The notes: generated from the letters alone by a model not told the origin. Positions 46,859 through 55,340 are shown, numbered from the stretch's first letter. The stretch: 64,000 bases of DNA from Halalkalibacillus sediminis (GCF_002844535.1 NZ_PJNH01000001.1:558001-622000); one strand, 5' to 3'. Translations and numbers: made by a program.

Positions 46859-47539
46859 TTATTTCTCCAGTACCTTTTGATGATAGCTCAATAATTCAGT
46901 CAATGCGTGCTCTGACTGGTTGACAATTTCAAAATTTGCAGCTTTCAAATGATTCGAAACGCTCGTTTTAGGTGATTTGTAACCTAATCGTTCACCGATA
47001 TCTTCATACGTACTTTCAGGATACTCTTCGACTAAGTCAACAATTTTCTGTTGTTTTTCACTTCTCTTGATAGAATAATGCTGAATCAAATGATAGAGGC
47101 TATTGACCGATTGATAAGGAAACTCATCACTGTAGAAAAATGTTTTATTTGAATCAGAAATTTGCCAGATCTTTGCTTCTTGATCTCCTTCTTTAACAAA
47201 ATCATCTCTTGCTTCAATCGCATTGACTATCGCACTTCCATTAGAAACATTTATGTTCTGTTTATCTTCAGTGTCGATCCGACCAAAGCCACAACCGATA
47301 TAGAAAGATAATTCCGTGTTCTTGTGTATTTGTTTGATAATCATATAGGCATCTGCAAAAGACCTACATACACCGAGCAGTTCGTCGCCCATTCTGATAT
47401 CGAAAGGAATACTTAAGCTTTCTTTGAATTGTTCATTAAGCTCTCTTTTAAGCTTATTTAATGACTTTTCTACCTGCTGAAGCGGGTATTCCCTAGACTT
47501 TTGAACATCCAATGCTATACAAGCATAACGTTCGCCCAT
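46859..47539 (-). CDS. SatD-family protein with C-terminal winged helix
   Basis: The N-terminal domain (ACIALDVQKSREYP, IRMGDELLGV, YIGCGFGRIDT) belongs to the SatD family, which has a nucleotide-cyclase-like fold. The C-terminal part (YPESTYEDIGERLGYKSPKTSVSNHLKAA) is a helix-turn-helix. The start is ATG 47539 after AAAGGAGG. It may regulate itself through the large dyad just upstream at 47567-47621 (inference). 226 residues. Confidence 0.85.
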   Translation of the reverse strand: MGERYACIALDVQKSREYPLQQVEKSLNKLKRELNEQFKESLSIPFDIRMGDELLGVCRSFADAYMIIKQIHKNTELSFYIGCGFGRIDTEDKQNINVSNGSAIVNAIEARDDFVKEGDQEAKIWQISDSNKTFFYSDEFPYQSVNSLYHLIQHYSIKRSEKQQKIVDLVEEYPESTYEDIGERLGYKSPKTSVSNHLKAANFEIVNQSEHALTELLSYHQKVLEK

Positions 47540-47566
47540 CGGTATTTCGCCTCCTTTCAACTCATA

Positions 47567-47621
47567 ATGTACATGTAAAAATCATGGACTCAACATAAGT
47601 ACATGTTTTTTACGTGTACAT
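47567..47621 (-). promoter_or_regulatory. TGTACATG-type dyad upstream of satD
   Basis: ATGTACATGTAAAAA (47567-47581) is repeated inverted at 47607-47621 with one mismatch, and a third TACATGT lies between at about 47600. Such spacing suits a DNA-looping or dimer-of-dimers operator. A related perfect palindrome is at 62671-62690. Confidence 0.55.
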
Positions 47622-47651
47622 AAATAATAACATACTAGGAGTAAATTACAA

Positions 47652-47685
47652 ATTAGACGCCGACATTATATTGTCGACGCCTAAT
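47652..47685 (-). terminator. Terminator-like hairpin after the CDGSH gene
   Basis: ATTAGACGCCGACA and TGTCGACGCCTAAT pair with two wobbles; the minus-strand tail is only moderately T-rich. Confidence 0.65.
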
Positions 47686-47716
47686 GTTAGTGTAAATATG
47701 TAGATCTAGCTTTAAA

Positions 47717-47923
47717 TTAGACTCTACTTTGGTCTGTGAATTCAATCTGCTTATGGGCTCCGTCGCAGAAAGGTTTATTTTTAGACGCTCCACAACGACA
47801 TAAAGAAAAAGCTGGTTTTGTCTCGTATTCATTGCCTTCAGCATCTAATAATTGAACGTCACCTTTTACTAGTATTGAACCGTTATCTCTGACTTGAATA
47901 ATTGGTTTGTTTTGTTCAGTCAT
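47717..47923 (-). CDS. CDGSH iron-sulfur domain protein
   Basis: This 68-residue protein has the [2Fe-2S] ligand pattern C-x-C...C-x-x-x-H in LCRCGASKNKPFCDGAHKQ. Single-domain CDGSH proteins are thought to carry or sense redox-labile clusters. It is cytosolic, with no signal peptide. GGGAGGAAT precedes the ATG. Confidence 0.92.
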   Translation of the reverse strand: MTEQNKPIIQVRDNGSILVKGDVQLLDAEGNEYETKPAFSLCRCGASKNKPFCDGAHKQIEFTDQSRV

Positions 47924-48030
47924 AATGATTCCTCCCTTTAAATTATGTAGGATAGCTTGTATTATTATAACGTAAAACAGTTCAAATGTATGTGCGATAA
48001 CTGTAATTTTCTAAAAGGAGAATTAAGACG

Positions 48031-49056
48031 ATGATTATACGAATGTTGATTCAAAGAGTATCAAGGATACAAAACAGGCATATATACTCTGCTTTATTAG
48101 TGTTATTTATTTTCTTTTCAGCATATCTTATGCGCTTGATCGAACCAGAAACATTCGATTCTTATTTCAACTCACTCTGGTGGGTGATGACAACTGTGAC
48201 TACTGTAGGATATGGAGATGTATCTCCCACAACCACTGCAGGTCAAATTTACGCGATGACAGCTGTTTACATAGTAGGTATTGGATTGATGGGGTTAGTG
48301 ATAGGTTACATTGTTGACGCATTTCAAGTGTACCGTAAAAAGAAGGAGGAAGGTAAATTGGCTTACAAAAGTGAAGGACATTATATAATCGTAAATTATA
48401 CAAAGCGCTCTAAAGAAACGATTGAAGAATTATTACACATTCATGATGACAAAGAAATCGTGATTATTGATGAGGATCTTGATAAAAAACCTTCAACAGA
48501 CGATCGCATCCATTTTGTATCAGGAAATCCAGCTGAACACCGCACATTACACCAATCCAACATTAAGAAATCTCATGCCGTATTGATATTCGCCCCTGAT
48601 AATATGAAAAATTATAGTTTAGCTGACGGGCAAACGTTATTAATAGCGACTACTATTGAAGGTTTAGGAAAAGAAGAAAATTTTGAAGTATATACAATCG
48701 CTGAAATTTTAAATGACCAACATATAAATGCGTTTCAACACGCGGATGTAGATGAATTCGTCACCCCTTATCATATGAGTGCTCGTTTAATTGCTAAAAG
48801 TGCGAGCTATAGAAGTGCCAGTGAAGTATTTCGACAACTCACTTCTTCAAGGTATGGAAATGATATTTACTCCATTCGAAAGAAGAAACACTGGAAAACA
48901 TATAGAGATGCTTATCAAGACCTTCTTGAATCGGGGGCCACTCTTTTGGCTAACGGAAAGGAAGTTGGGATCGCTAAAAAACTGAACGAGCCTATCCCAG
49001 AACAATCAGAGTTGTTGATCGTTTGCGACCAAGAGACATATGAGGCGATAAAATAA
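48031..49056 (+). CDS. Two-helix potassium channel with TrkA-N (RCK) domain
   Basis: The N-terminus has two transmembrane helices flanking the pore with selectivity filter TVGYGD (residues 58-63). Residues 110 onward form an RCK/TrkA-N Rossmann domain (GHYIIVNYTKRSKETIEELL) and a C-terminal TrkA-C-like part. It is like B. subtilis YugO, a potassium channel with roles in biofilm signalling. AAAGGAG precedes the ATG. 341 residues. Confidence 0.93.
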   Translation: MIIRMLIQRVSRIQNRHIYSALLVLFIFFSAYLMRLIEPETFDSYFNSLWWVMTTVTTVGYGDVSPTTTAGQIYAMTAVYIVGIGLMGLVIGYIVDAFQVYRKKKEEGKLAYKSEGHYIIVNYTKRSKETIEELLHIHDDKEIVIIDEDLDKKPSTDDRIHFVSGNPAEHRTLHQSNIKKSHAVLIFAPDNMKNYSLADGQTLLIATTIEGLGKEENFEVYTIAEILNDQHINAFQHADVDEFVTPYHMSARLIAKSASYRSASEVFRQLTSSRYGNDIYSIRKKKHWKTYRDAYQDLLESGATLLANGKEVGIAKKLNEPIPEQSELLIVCDQETYEAIK

Positions 49057-49132
49057 AGGTATTTTTGCGTAAGTAGTTACAGTAAATCAGTTTTCGTGGA
49101 GAGTCGAGTAGTATTATTAATTGGAAGGTGGT

Positions 49133-50179
49133 ATGTGGAAGCTAATGGATACTAAAAAATGTGATAAAATCTTTAATCAAGCTATAAAATCAAAGCAAGT
49201 TCATGAATTCGTACTATTTGTTGAAAATTCAAATGGAGACTTTTCGTACAAGAATGAATATGGAGATAAAAGTATAGATTCTCCATTACTTATGGCTAGT
49301 ATCACAAAGATGTTTACAACCACTTGCATTTTGATATTGTTGGAACAAGATAAGTTGTCACTAGATGATAAGGTATCAAGGTTTGTCGACAAAAAGAAAT
49401 TGAGTGAACTTCATATGTATAATGGACAGGAATATTCTTTTGATTTGACCATTTCTAGTTTATTATTCCAAACTAGTGGCCTCCCAGATATCTTTGAAGA
49501 AAGAAAAGATAGCCTTAAAAAACGCGTCCTTCAAGAAGATTTTAATATTAATTTTGATGAAATCATAAAGTTGACCAAACAATTGAAACCACACTTCGCA
49601 CCCGACGCGATTAAGAGAGCATATTATGCAGATGTCAATTTTGAAATACTCGGAGAGATTATCGAAACCATTACTGCTTCCTCACTAGAAGATGCTTTCC
49701 AGTCCTTTATTTTTAAACCATTGGGACTTGAGAAAACATATTTACCTCAAAACGAACATGATTTTATTCCCAGTATTTATTATAAAGAAAGATACATTTC
49801 CCGTCCGAAATTTATTAAAAGCTCACGTGCTAGCGGTGGAGGTATTAGCACAGCACGTGAATTAATGATTTTTCTCAAAGCCTTCTTTCGAGGGAAATTT
49901 TTTAAAAAAGAGGTTTTTCATCAACTAAATAAATATAAAAAGTTACAAACTTCCATGTATCCTATTCAATATGGAGGTGGCTACATGCGAATACCATTAA
50001 ATGGCCTTTCAACAGTTTTTGTTGGAAAAGGAGAGTTAGTTGGGCACTCTGGTTCAACAGGATCATTTGCTTTTTATTATCCTCATAAGGATTTGTTCTT
50101 AGTAGGAGATGTAAATCAGTTTGCTAACCCTGCATTACCAATACGATTGGCAATGCGGATTGCTCTATCGATTAAATAA
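49133..50179 (+). CDS. Serine hydrolase of the beta-lactamase/PBP family
   Basis: Motifs of the class C beta-lactamase/DD-peptidase fold are present: MASITKM (SxxK), YADVNFEIL (YxN) and LVGHSGSTGS (HxG). There is no signal peptide, so it may be a cytosolic esterase or peptidase. The start is set at ATG 49133, 5 nt after GGAAGG; an earlier in-frame codon at 49121 is less likely. 348 residues. Confidence 0.85.
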   Translation: MWKLMDTKKCDKIFNQAIKSKQVHEFVLFVENSNGDFSYKNEYGDKSIDSPLLMASITKMFTTTCILILLEQDKLSLDDKVSRFVDKKKLSELHMYNGQEYSFDLTISSLLFQTSGLPDIFEERKDSLKKRVLQEDFNINFDEIIKLTKQLKPHFAPDAIKRAYYADVNFEILGEIIETITASSLEDAFQSFIFKPLGLEKTYLPQNEHDFIPSIYYKERYISRPKFIKSSRASGGGISTARELMIFLKAFFRGKFFKKEVFHQLNKYKKLQTSMYPIQYGGGYMRIPLNGLSTVFVGKGELVGHSGSTGSFAFYYPHKDLFLVGDVNQFANPALPIRLAMRIALSIK

Positions 50180-50216
50180 TGATTTGGGTAAGCTGATGTT
50201 GATATCTCCTACCTTT

Positions 50217-51290
50217 TTACCTTCTAACAAACATTTGTGTCCAATACGTTCTGTAAGGCCCACCTTGTGTGTAACCTACTCCAATGTGCGTCAAATCTTC
50301 ATGTAGAATATTCGCCCTGTGGCCATCACTATTCATCCAGCCTTCCATCACTTCTTCAGGTGTACGCTGCCCTGCAGCGATATTTTCCGCTGACCCTGAA
50401 TTAGGAATGTCAAACTGGTTGATCATTTCATGTGGTGGTCCATAATTGGGAGACTCATGAGCAAAATATTCACTATCACGCATATCTCTCGACTTCTCTC
50501 GAGCAACATTCGCCAACTCGAAATCGTACTTCAGAGGTTCCAATCCGTGTTCTTCACGTCTCTCATTCACTAAATGAAAAACTTCTTTTTCAAAAGATTG
50601 AATGTTTTCCTCTGGTTGATGTTCAATGAAATAGACAGTCCAATAATGGCCATATTCTCCTCCCTCTTCATAACCAACTCCTACATGAGTGTAATTTTCA
50701 TTAACCACATAGTCAGAGAAATCTTTGGACATCAATTCTTCAAAGACTTCATCTACACCCTCTTCTCCAGCAGAAATACTCCCGGCAACAGAGTGGTACG
50801 GTATCCCGAAGCGGTCCATCAATTCTTTGGTGCCTCCGTATTCCTCCGATTCCAATGAGACATAATCATTGTCGACCATGTCGCTTGATTTGGTTCTAGC
50901 AGCGACGGTAAGCTCGTCAAGCTGTTCAAACTCTTCCAGTGATTCTTCTTCTCGTTTTTGATTAATTTTGGCCACCAATTCTTCCTCACGGTCGACGGTT
51001 TGTATTTCACCATTATAATCCGCTTGAGTCATCGGATTCGCCTTATCACCGAACGGTAAATAATACGAAATCATTTCTAATTCTTGCTTCAATCTTGAAT
51101 ACAAGTTTTCATACGTTTCAGCCTCTGTCAGAGGATCCAATGTTTCTAAGATCTTTGCGCCTTCCTCTTCAAAATTTTGAGGAATCTCTTCTGTTGAAAA
51201 CTCATCAAAAGCCTCTGTCTCAGTATATAAATAATAAACCGAACCGATTAGGACGGTCATAACCAATAATAGTCTAAACAATTTGTTCAC
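50217..51290 (-). CDS. Extracytoplasmic CAP (SCP/PR-1) domain protein
   Basis: The 357-residue protein has an N-terminal membrane anchor/signal. A degenerate first CAP-like repeat (INQKREEESLEEFEQLDELTVAARTKSSDM) is followed by a clear C-terminal CAP domain (LVNERREEHGLEPLKY, YFAHESPNYG, AENIAAGQRTPEEVMEGWMNSDGHRANIL, HIGVGY). It is similar to YlbC/YkwD-type proteins of bacilli. It is very acidic. GTG/ATG start with AGGTGAAC upstream. Confidence 0.88.
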   Translation of the reverse strand: MNKLFRLLLVMTVLIGSVYYLYTETEAFDEFSTEEIPQNFEEEGAKILETLDPLTEAETYENLYSRLKQELEMISYYLPFGDKANPMTQADYNGEIQTVDREEELVAKINQKREEESLEEFEQLDELTVAARTKSSDMVDNDYVSLESEEYGGTKELMDRFGIPYHSVAGSISAGEEGVDEVFEELMSKDFSDYVVNENYTHVGVGYEEGGEYGHYWTVYFIEHQPEENIQSFEKEVFHLVNERREEHGLEPLKYDFELANVAREKSRDMRDSEYFAHESPNYGPPHEMINQFDIPNSGSAENIAAGQRTPEEVMEGWMNSDGHRANILHEDLTHIGVGYTQGGPYRTYWTQMFVRR

Positions 51291-51430
51291 CTACTTCTCC
51301 ACTCTCTTACCTTTATTCTACTACGCTTAATTACGAATAAAAAAGTCATAGGGCCTAAACAGTATGTATATTTTTTGACGATTAATCAACGATAATAGAA
51401 GAACATATTGATGAGGTGAGCAAATTGGAA

Positions 51431-51799
51431 ATGAATCATGAAGAACCAAAGAATTTTTTTGATCAATCCGTCTTAGATTATAAAGAAGGTACGAACTATC
51501 TGAAAGAAAAGTTACCGAAGATGACACAAGGATACTTTGACTTTACGAAAGCTTGTTTTGAACCAGGAAACCTTGATGAGAAAACAAAACAGCTCATGGC
51601 GATCGGGATTAGCATTTATGCCCAGGATGAGTACTGTATCATTTACCACACGAAAGGTGCTGTAGAGCACGGCGCTGAAGAGCAAGAAATTTTAGAGACA
51701 ATTGCTATAAGTGCTGCTCTTGGTGGCGGCGCTGCTTTCGCCCAAGGTGTTACACTTGCTATGGATACTTTCCACCACTATTCTAACCAACAACATTAA
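51431..51799 (+). CDS. Carboxymuconolactone decarboxylase (AhpD-like) family protein
   Basis: The 122-residue CMD-fold protein has MAIGISIYAQDEYCIIYHTKGAVEHGA, with a single active-site cysteine and a histidine three residues later in place of the CxxCxxxH of AhpD, and the helical SAALGGGAAFAQG tail. It probably acts as a small peroxidase or decarboxylase-like protein. ATG 51431 fits GAGGTGAG; TTG 51425 is an alternative. Confidence 0.85.
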   Translation: MNHEEPKNFFDQSVLDYKEGTNYLKEKLPKMTQGYFDFTKACFEPGNLDEKTKQLMAIGISIYAQDEYCIIYHTKGAVEHGAEEQEILETIAISAALGGGAAFAQGVTLAMDTFHHYSNQQH

Positions 51800-51812
51800 A
51801 TTTAAGAAGCGT

Positions 51813-51830
51813 CCCTTATTTTAGTAAGGG
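51813..51830 (+). terminator. Weak terminator after the CMD gene
   Basis: CCCTTA pairs with TAAGGG across TTTTAG; the tail is TTCCGTTG. Confidence 0.45.
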
Positions 51831-51912
51831 TTCCGTTGTGAGGTGCAAAATGTTAAATCGCAGTTAAAATCGTAATGCAATTCACAAAGGAATTCACAAT
51901 AGAGATCACATC

Positions 51913-51947
51913 AAAAAGGGCTTAGAAAATTTTCTAAGTCCCTTTTT
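51913..51947. terminator. Long hairpin closing the cassette array at its left end
   Basis: AAAAAGGG-CTTAGAAAA pairs with TTTTCTAAG-(T)-CCCTTTTT, a 17-bp stem with one bulge and T-runs on both strands. It lies after repeat R3 as seen from the minus-strand lipoprotein gene, the same order as at 54.1 and 63.4 kb. Confidence 0.85.
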
Positions 51948-51960
51948 GGTGCGATTTTTC

Positions 51961-51991
51961 TTCTTCAACTAACGTCTCCATTAGTTTAATA
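51961..51991 (-). repeat. Cassette-type palindromic repeat R3
   Basis: TTCTTCAACTAACG and TTAGTTTAATA flank TCTCCA, 1 bp after the stop of the 51993 gene. Confidence 0.8.
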
Positions 51992-51992
51992 A

Positions 51993-52535
51993 CTATTTTC
52001 CATTATAATTTAATAAATGAATATCATTAATTTCGAAAGTCCATTCTTCACTTTCCTTAAGGGCTTCTTTAGTTAACCTATAATGGACATATTGCCCAAA
52101 TTGTTCACCTCCACCTCCACCTCCACCTCGAACAAAACCAACCTCTTCTCCTTTATCGTTGTAAGTTTTTAGTTCGTATGTACTAGAATAAGAATTTTCG
52201 TTATTCAATCGAAAAAGGCTAAGCATTGTTCCACCTTCTGGATTAAAATTACCTTCAACCCCAACTATTACAAATATCTCATCTTCCTTTTCTCTTAATT
52301 CACTTAAATAAACTTCAGTATCTTCAATTTGGGTGACCTTTTTGGGTTCTTTAAGTCCATTTAAAATGTCATCAGATTTTAGTGTGAATGTAATTTTATC
52401 TTGAAAAGGAACCGTTTTAGCTTGAAAGTCATCTAAACTCTTCCGTATATCCGAAATATCTTTTTCAACATCACTTACTGTTGAGCACGCGGTTGTTATG
52501 AATAATATTAATAGAACAAATAAAAATCGCATCAA
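51993..52535 (-). CDS. Putative lipoprotein with polyglycine tract
   Basis: The 180-residue product has a lipoprotein signal (FITTACS, Cys17), then a helical segment (VEKDISDIRKSLDDFQAK) and a beta-rich domain. A run of eight glycines (around residues 137-144) is coded by a GGAGGT hexanucleotide repeat at about 52107-52131, which could vary in length by slippage. Function unknown. It is flanked by repeat R3 downstream and R4a upstream. Confidence 0.72.
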   Translation of the reverse strand: MMRFLFVLLILFITTACSTVSDVEKDISDIRKSLDDFQAKTVPFQDKITFTLKSDDILNGLKEPKKVTQIEDTEVYLSELREKEDEIFVIVGVEGNFNPEGGTMLSLFRLNNENSYSSTYELKTYNDKGEEVGFVRGGGGGGGEQFGQYVHYRLTKEALKESEEWTFEINDIHLLNYNGK

Positions 52536-52569
52536 TATACCCCTAAAAATAATGCCAAAAAATTCCTCT

Positions 52570-52603
52570 CTTACTCAAACTAAACTGCCTCTTTACCTCA
52601 ATA
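52570..52603 (-). repeat. Cassette-type palindromic repeat R4a
   Basis: Variant copy (CTTACTCAAACTAAACTGCC then CTTTACCTCAATA) about 35 bp upstream of the 51993 gene start. It is paired with R4b, 4 bp away. Confidence 0.6.
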
Positions 52604-52607
52604 TCGC

Positions 52608-52640
52608 TCTTAAACTAACGCCCCCTTTAGCTTAATAAGA
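52608..52640 (-). repeat. Cassette-type palindromic repeat R4b
   Basis: TCTTAAACTAACG, CCCCC, TTTAGCTTAATAAGA; 2 bp after the stop of the metallophosphoesterase gene. Confidence 0.75.
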
Positions 52641-52642
52641 GC

Positions 52643-53380
52643 TTAGATATATTGTAAGTGTTGTTCACCATAAAAGTTTTTCAAAATAAACTCCTTAGCG
52701 GGAACATTTAGCTTTTCGTACGTTAGTAAAAATTCTTTGTTATCATAAGGCACTTCAATAAATATAGTGTCTATTTGACCTGATTTACCCATATGTAATT
52801 TAGCATATGGTGCAAAAGGTTTATGATTACACCCTAATGAACTTGGATTAAGATAAAGTCTATTTTTCGACTTAAAGTGATGAACTATATGGTGATGCCC
52901 AAAACAGACAACATCTGCATTAACGGTTTTATAAATTTCATCTAGTTTTTCCAAGGTGGGTTGTGTATCAATTGATTCAAATTCATTTTTATCATTTAAG
53001 TGATAATGAACAAACAAAAAATCTAATTCATTTATTTTTTTGTGTTGTTTTTTTGGAAGGCTTCGTAATTTAGGAATATATTTATCATCTAACCCTGTTG
53101 CAATCCATTTATGGTGCTCTTTTTCTTCACCAACACTTTCTGGTTCTTTCCCCTCAAGTATATGAAGTACAGCTTCATCATGATTTCCCTTTACAAATGA
53201 TATATCCTTACGAGAAAACAACATTTCAAGAACTTCATTAGTTTCATGACCAATACCTATTAAATCACCAAGACAATAAATATGTTTAATTTGCTTATCT
53301 TTGTCGATATCATTTAATACAGCCCTTAACGCTGCACTATTACCATGAATATCAGTTATAATTGCAATTTTACTTTCCAT
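52643..53380 (-). CDS. Metallophosphoesterase (calcineurin-like, YfcE-like)
   Basis: The 245-residue cytosolic phosphoesterase has all metal motifs: IITDIHGN, CLGDLIGIG, VKGNHDEA and VCFGHHHIVHH. The C-terminal part (YLNPSSLGCN) is typical of phosphodiesterases of the Metallophos_2 group. Substrate unknown. It lies between repeats R4b (downstream) and R5a (upstream), in the cassette-like array. Confidence 0.9.
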   Translation of the reverse strand: MESKIAIITDIHGNSAALRAVLNDIDKDKQIKHIYCLGDLIGIGHETNEVLEMLFSRKDISFVKGNHDEAVLHILEGKEPESVGEEKEHHKWIATGLDDKYIPKLRSLPKKQHKKINELDFLFVHYHLNDKNEFESIDTQPTLEKLDEIYKTVNADVVCFGHHHIVHHFKSKNRLYLNPSSLGCNHKPFAPYAKLHMGKSGQIDTIFIEVPYDNKEFLLTYEKLNVPAKEFILKNFYGEQHLQYI

Positions 53381-53410
53381 TAAACCACACCTATTTTTGT
53401 CTTATTATAA

Positions 53411-53444
53411 TATTCTTCAACTAAACTACCCTTTAATTGATCAA
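53411..53444 (-). repeat. Cassette-type palindromic repeat R5a
   Basis: TATTCTTCAACTAAACTACC then CTTTAATTGATCAA, about 30 bp upstream of the metallophosphoesterase start; same subtype as R4a and R9. Confidence 0.65.
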
Positions 53445-53454
53445 CGCGAAAATT

Positions 53455-53490
53455 CCTTCTTCAACTATTGCCCCCGTTTGTTTAAGTACA
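53455..53490 (-). repeat. Cassette-type palindromic repeat R5b
   Basis: CCTTCTTCAACTATTG, CCCCC, GTTTGTTTAAGTACA; 74 bp downstream of the 53565 lipoprotein stop. Confidence 0.72.
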
Positions 53491-53564
53491 CTATTTCACA
53501 AACTTTTTAATCTAAACACCTTTTTAATGCAACCATTCGTTCTGCTCGAACAAGTTATTTGTGT

Positions 53565-53942
53565 TTACTTAGATACTACTTTTAATTCTTCATCTATAAC
53601 TTTAGTAGCTTCGTAAATTATACCATCGTCGTAATTCTTTATATTAAAATAACCATTGTAATAAGCCCATATTTCTTGATGATTAGAGTATTCCTTAAAT
53701 CTATCCAGTATTTCATTAAACAAGATGTTTGCTTCCTCTTCTGTTGGGGTTCCTTCAACCATAATTCTGAACTTAACGTCTTTTTTACCATCAAATGCTG
53801 ATGCAGTTGTTTCTATTTCCTCTAATTGTCTAAAGTAATCTTCAGATTTCCCTATGGTTGAACTAATGTCAATGTCAGGCTGTTGACTACAACCCACAAT
53901 TAAAAATAAAAGAATAATAGAAACAAGGCTTATTTTCCCCAT
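53565..53942 (-). CDS. Putative small lipoprotein
   Basis: The 125-residue product has signal peptide and lipobox LIVGCS (Cys18). The remaining roughly 105 residues contain an alternating alpha/beta pattern (VKFRIMVEGTPTEEEANILFNEILDRF), somewhat like a ferredoxin-fold domain; no family recognised. GGGGGAGG precedes the ATG. Confidence 0.7.
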   Translation of the reverse strand: MGKISLVSIILLFLIVGCSQQPDIDISSTIGKSEDYFRQLEEIETTASAFDGKKDVKFRIMVEGTPTEEEANILFNEILDRFKEYSNHQEIWAYYNGYFNIKNYDDGIIYEATKVIDEELKVVSK

Positions 53943-54089
53943 AAAATACCTCCCCCTACATAATCATCATCAAAAAGTACATTCTAACATTTTTTTGGTA
54001 TATTTTTCTTTACTTATCTTGTATGAACTTGCTAGTTAGTTCAAGATCTTCTAAATCAATGTTAACATAATATTCCAACTATTTATCAC

Positions 54090-54123
54090 ATAAAATAAAA
54101 AGACGATCAACTTGTGGATCGCC
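54090..54123 (-). terminator. Terminator after the 54164 gene and repeat R6
   Basis: On the minus strand GGCGATC pairs with GATCGTC and is followed by TTTTTATTTTATG; nearly identical to the terminator at 31945-31976. Confidence 0.85.
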
Positions 54124-54157
54124 TTGTTCAACTATTGCCCCCATATAGTTTAAGTAT
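54122..54157 (-). repeat. Cassette-type palindromic repeat R6
   Basis: CCTTGTTCAACTATTG, CCCCC, ATATAGTTTAAGTAT; 6 bp from the stop of the 54164 gene. With the terminator and flanking sequence it forms a segment of about 90 bp shared with 31915-32005. Confidence 0.78.
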
Positions 54158-54163
54158 ATCGTT

Positions 54164-54721
54164 TCACAAACTCCTGTTTTTCCTGCGTTCCATTGATTTA
54201 GAATATCCAAAACAATCTCTAAATAGTTTCCTCCCTATATATTGCTGAAATTTATTGTATTTAAATCTGTAATATTCGTTCCAATAGCTAATCATTCTGT
54301 TATAGCTTTTGCAAAACGAATCATTATTTTGAAGACAAAACTTTTTGATCCGTTCTGTGTCCTGGTCTTTTAAGATTTCATAGGTCATTTCTAATATTTC
54401 TAAGACATATTCATCACATATTTTTACGATGTATGGAATTGACCAATCTTCATAATCCATCAAAAGCAATGAATTCATATGTTTTTGTCGTACAAAACCG
54501 TCACAACTTCTTGAGTAAATGCAATGCACAATCATTTTTTGTTGTTCATTTAAACTGTCTATAAATTCATCTGAATTATCAATGTAATAAGTACGATAAG
54601 GAAATTTAATCACGTTATTGTCTTGAAAATACTCAACAGTATCCTCTGATACTCCAATAGTGACATTATTATTGGTCTTTTGCGAAATGAGTTTAACTAT
54701 TTTAGTCACATCATCTCTCAA
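54164..54721 (-). CDS. Hypothetical protein (185 residues)
   Basis: The predicted cytosolic protein is rich in Tyr, Asn and Cys (IVHCIYSRSCDGFVRQKH; SYNRMISYWNEYYRF) and helical by composition. No family recognised. It is a member of the minus-strand cassette-like series, followed by repeat R6 and a terminator, with repeat R7a upstream. Confidence 0.6.
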   Translation of the reverse strand: MRDDVTKIVKLISQKTNNNVTIGVSEDTVEYFQDNNVIKFPYRTYYIDNSDEFIDSLNEQQKMIVHCIYSRSCDGFVRQKHMNSLLLMDYEDWSIPYIVKICDEYVLEILEMTYEILKDQDTERIKKFCLQNNDSFCKSYNRMISYWNEYYRFKYNKFQQYIGRKLFRDCFGYSKSMERRKNRSL

Positions 54722-54780
54722 ATTGATTGGAAACCCATCGTGAAAAATACAATCACATCCCTGCTTTGGACTTCATTTGT

Positions 54781-54816
54781 GTTGTTCAAATATCCTGCCC
54801 CATTAGTGAATCAAGG
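54781..54816 (-). repeat. Cassette-type palindromic repeat R7a (degenerate)
   Basis: GTTGTTCAAATATCCTGCCC then CATTAGTGAATCAAGG, 60 bp upstream of the 54164 gene start. Confidence 0.55.
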
Positions 54817-54824
54817 AGCAATAT

Positions 54825-54859
54825 CCTTATTCAACTAATGCCCCTATTAGTTGAATAAG
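54825..54859 (-). repeat. Cassette-type palindromic repeat R7b (perfect arms)
   Basis: CTTATTCAACTAAT (54826-54839) and ATTAGTTGAATAAG (54846-54859) are perfectly complementary around GCCCCT; 7 bp after the Imm30 gene stop. This is the best preserved copy. Confidence 0.88.
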
Positions 54860-54866
54860 AAATTTC

Positions 54867-55340
54867 TTATATTGAACTTAAAAACCTATCTGCTGATTCT
54901 TCAAACCTTGAAGGATTTTTATGTTTTATTTCAGTTACAATTTCTGCAATTAAATTCTTGGTAGTTGTTTCACTCCTTGATACAACATCTATATATACTT
55001 CAAGCGTGGGTTTATGATTTAAAATTCGTTTATGTAAAGTTTTAGCCCATTCTTTTGCGTGAGGAAACATAAGTGGTACTGATTTAGCTAATTCCTTTAA
55101 GGTGTCGTATAAGGGATAATTTTGGTCGAATGATTCAATTGCATGGATTAAACCAAACATAATCTCATCATGTTCTGTACCATCATGAAAACGAGCACAT
55201 AGGTATTTAATACAGTTTATATCTCCAACACCTACAATGCGTGTAATGGCTTCTTCAAAATCATTAATATCCTTATCACTTTTGAGTAAATTACTATTTT
55301 TTAGCTTTTCTATCTCTTGGTGAATATTCAAACCATACAT
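54867..55340 (-). CDS. Orphan Imm30-family immunity protein
   Basis: The 157-residue helical protein shows the Imm30 pattern: ITRIVGVGDINCIKYLCARFHDGTEHDEIMFGLIHAIESF followed by MFPHAKEWAKTLHKRILN. Imm30 proteins neutralise polymorphic toxins; no toxin gene is adjacent, so this is a solitary immunity gene. AAGGGAGATGT precedes the ATG. Flanked by R7b downstream and with R8 upstream. Confidence 0.75.
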   Translation of the reverse strand: MYGLNIHQEIEKLKNSNLLKSDKDINDFEEAITRIVGVGDINCIKYLCARFHDGTEHDEIMFGLIHAIESFDQNYPLYDTLKELAKSVPLMFPHAKEWAKTLHKRILNHKPTLEVYIDVVSRSETTTKNLIAEIVTEIKHKNPSRFEESADRFLSSI

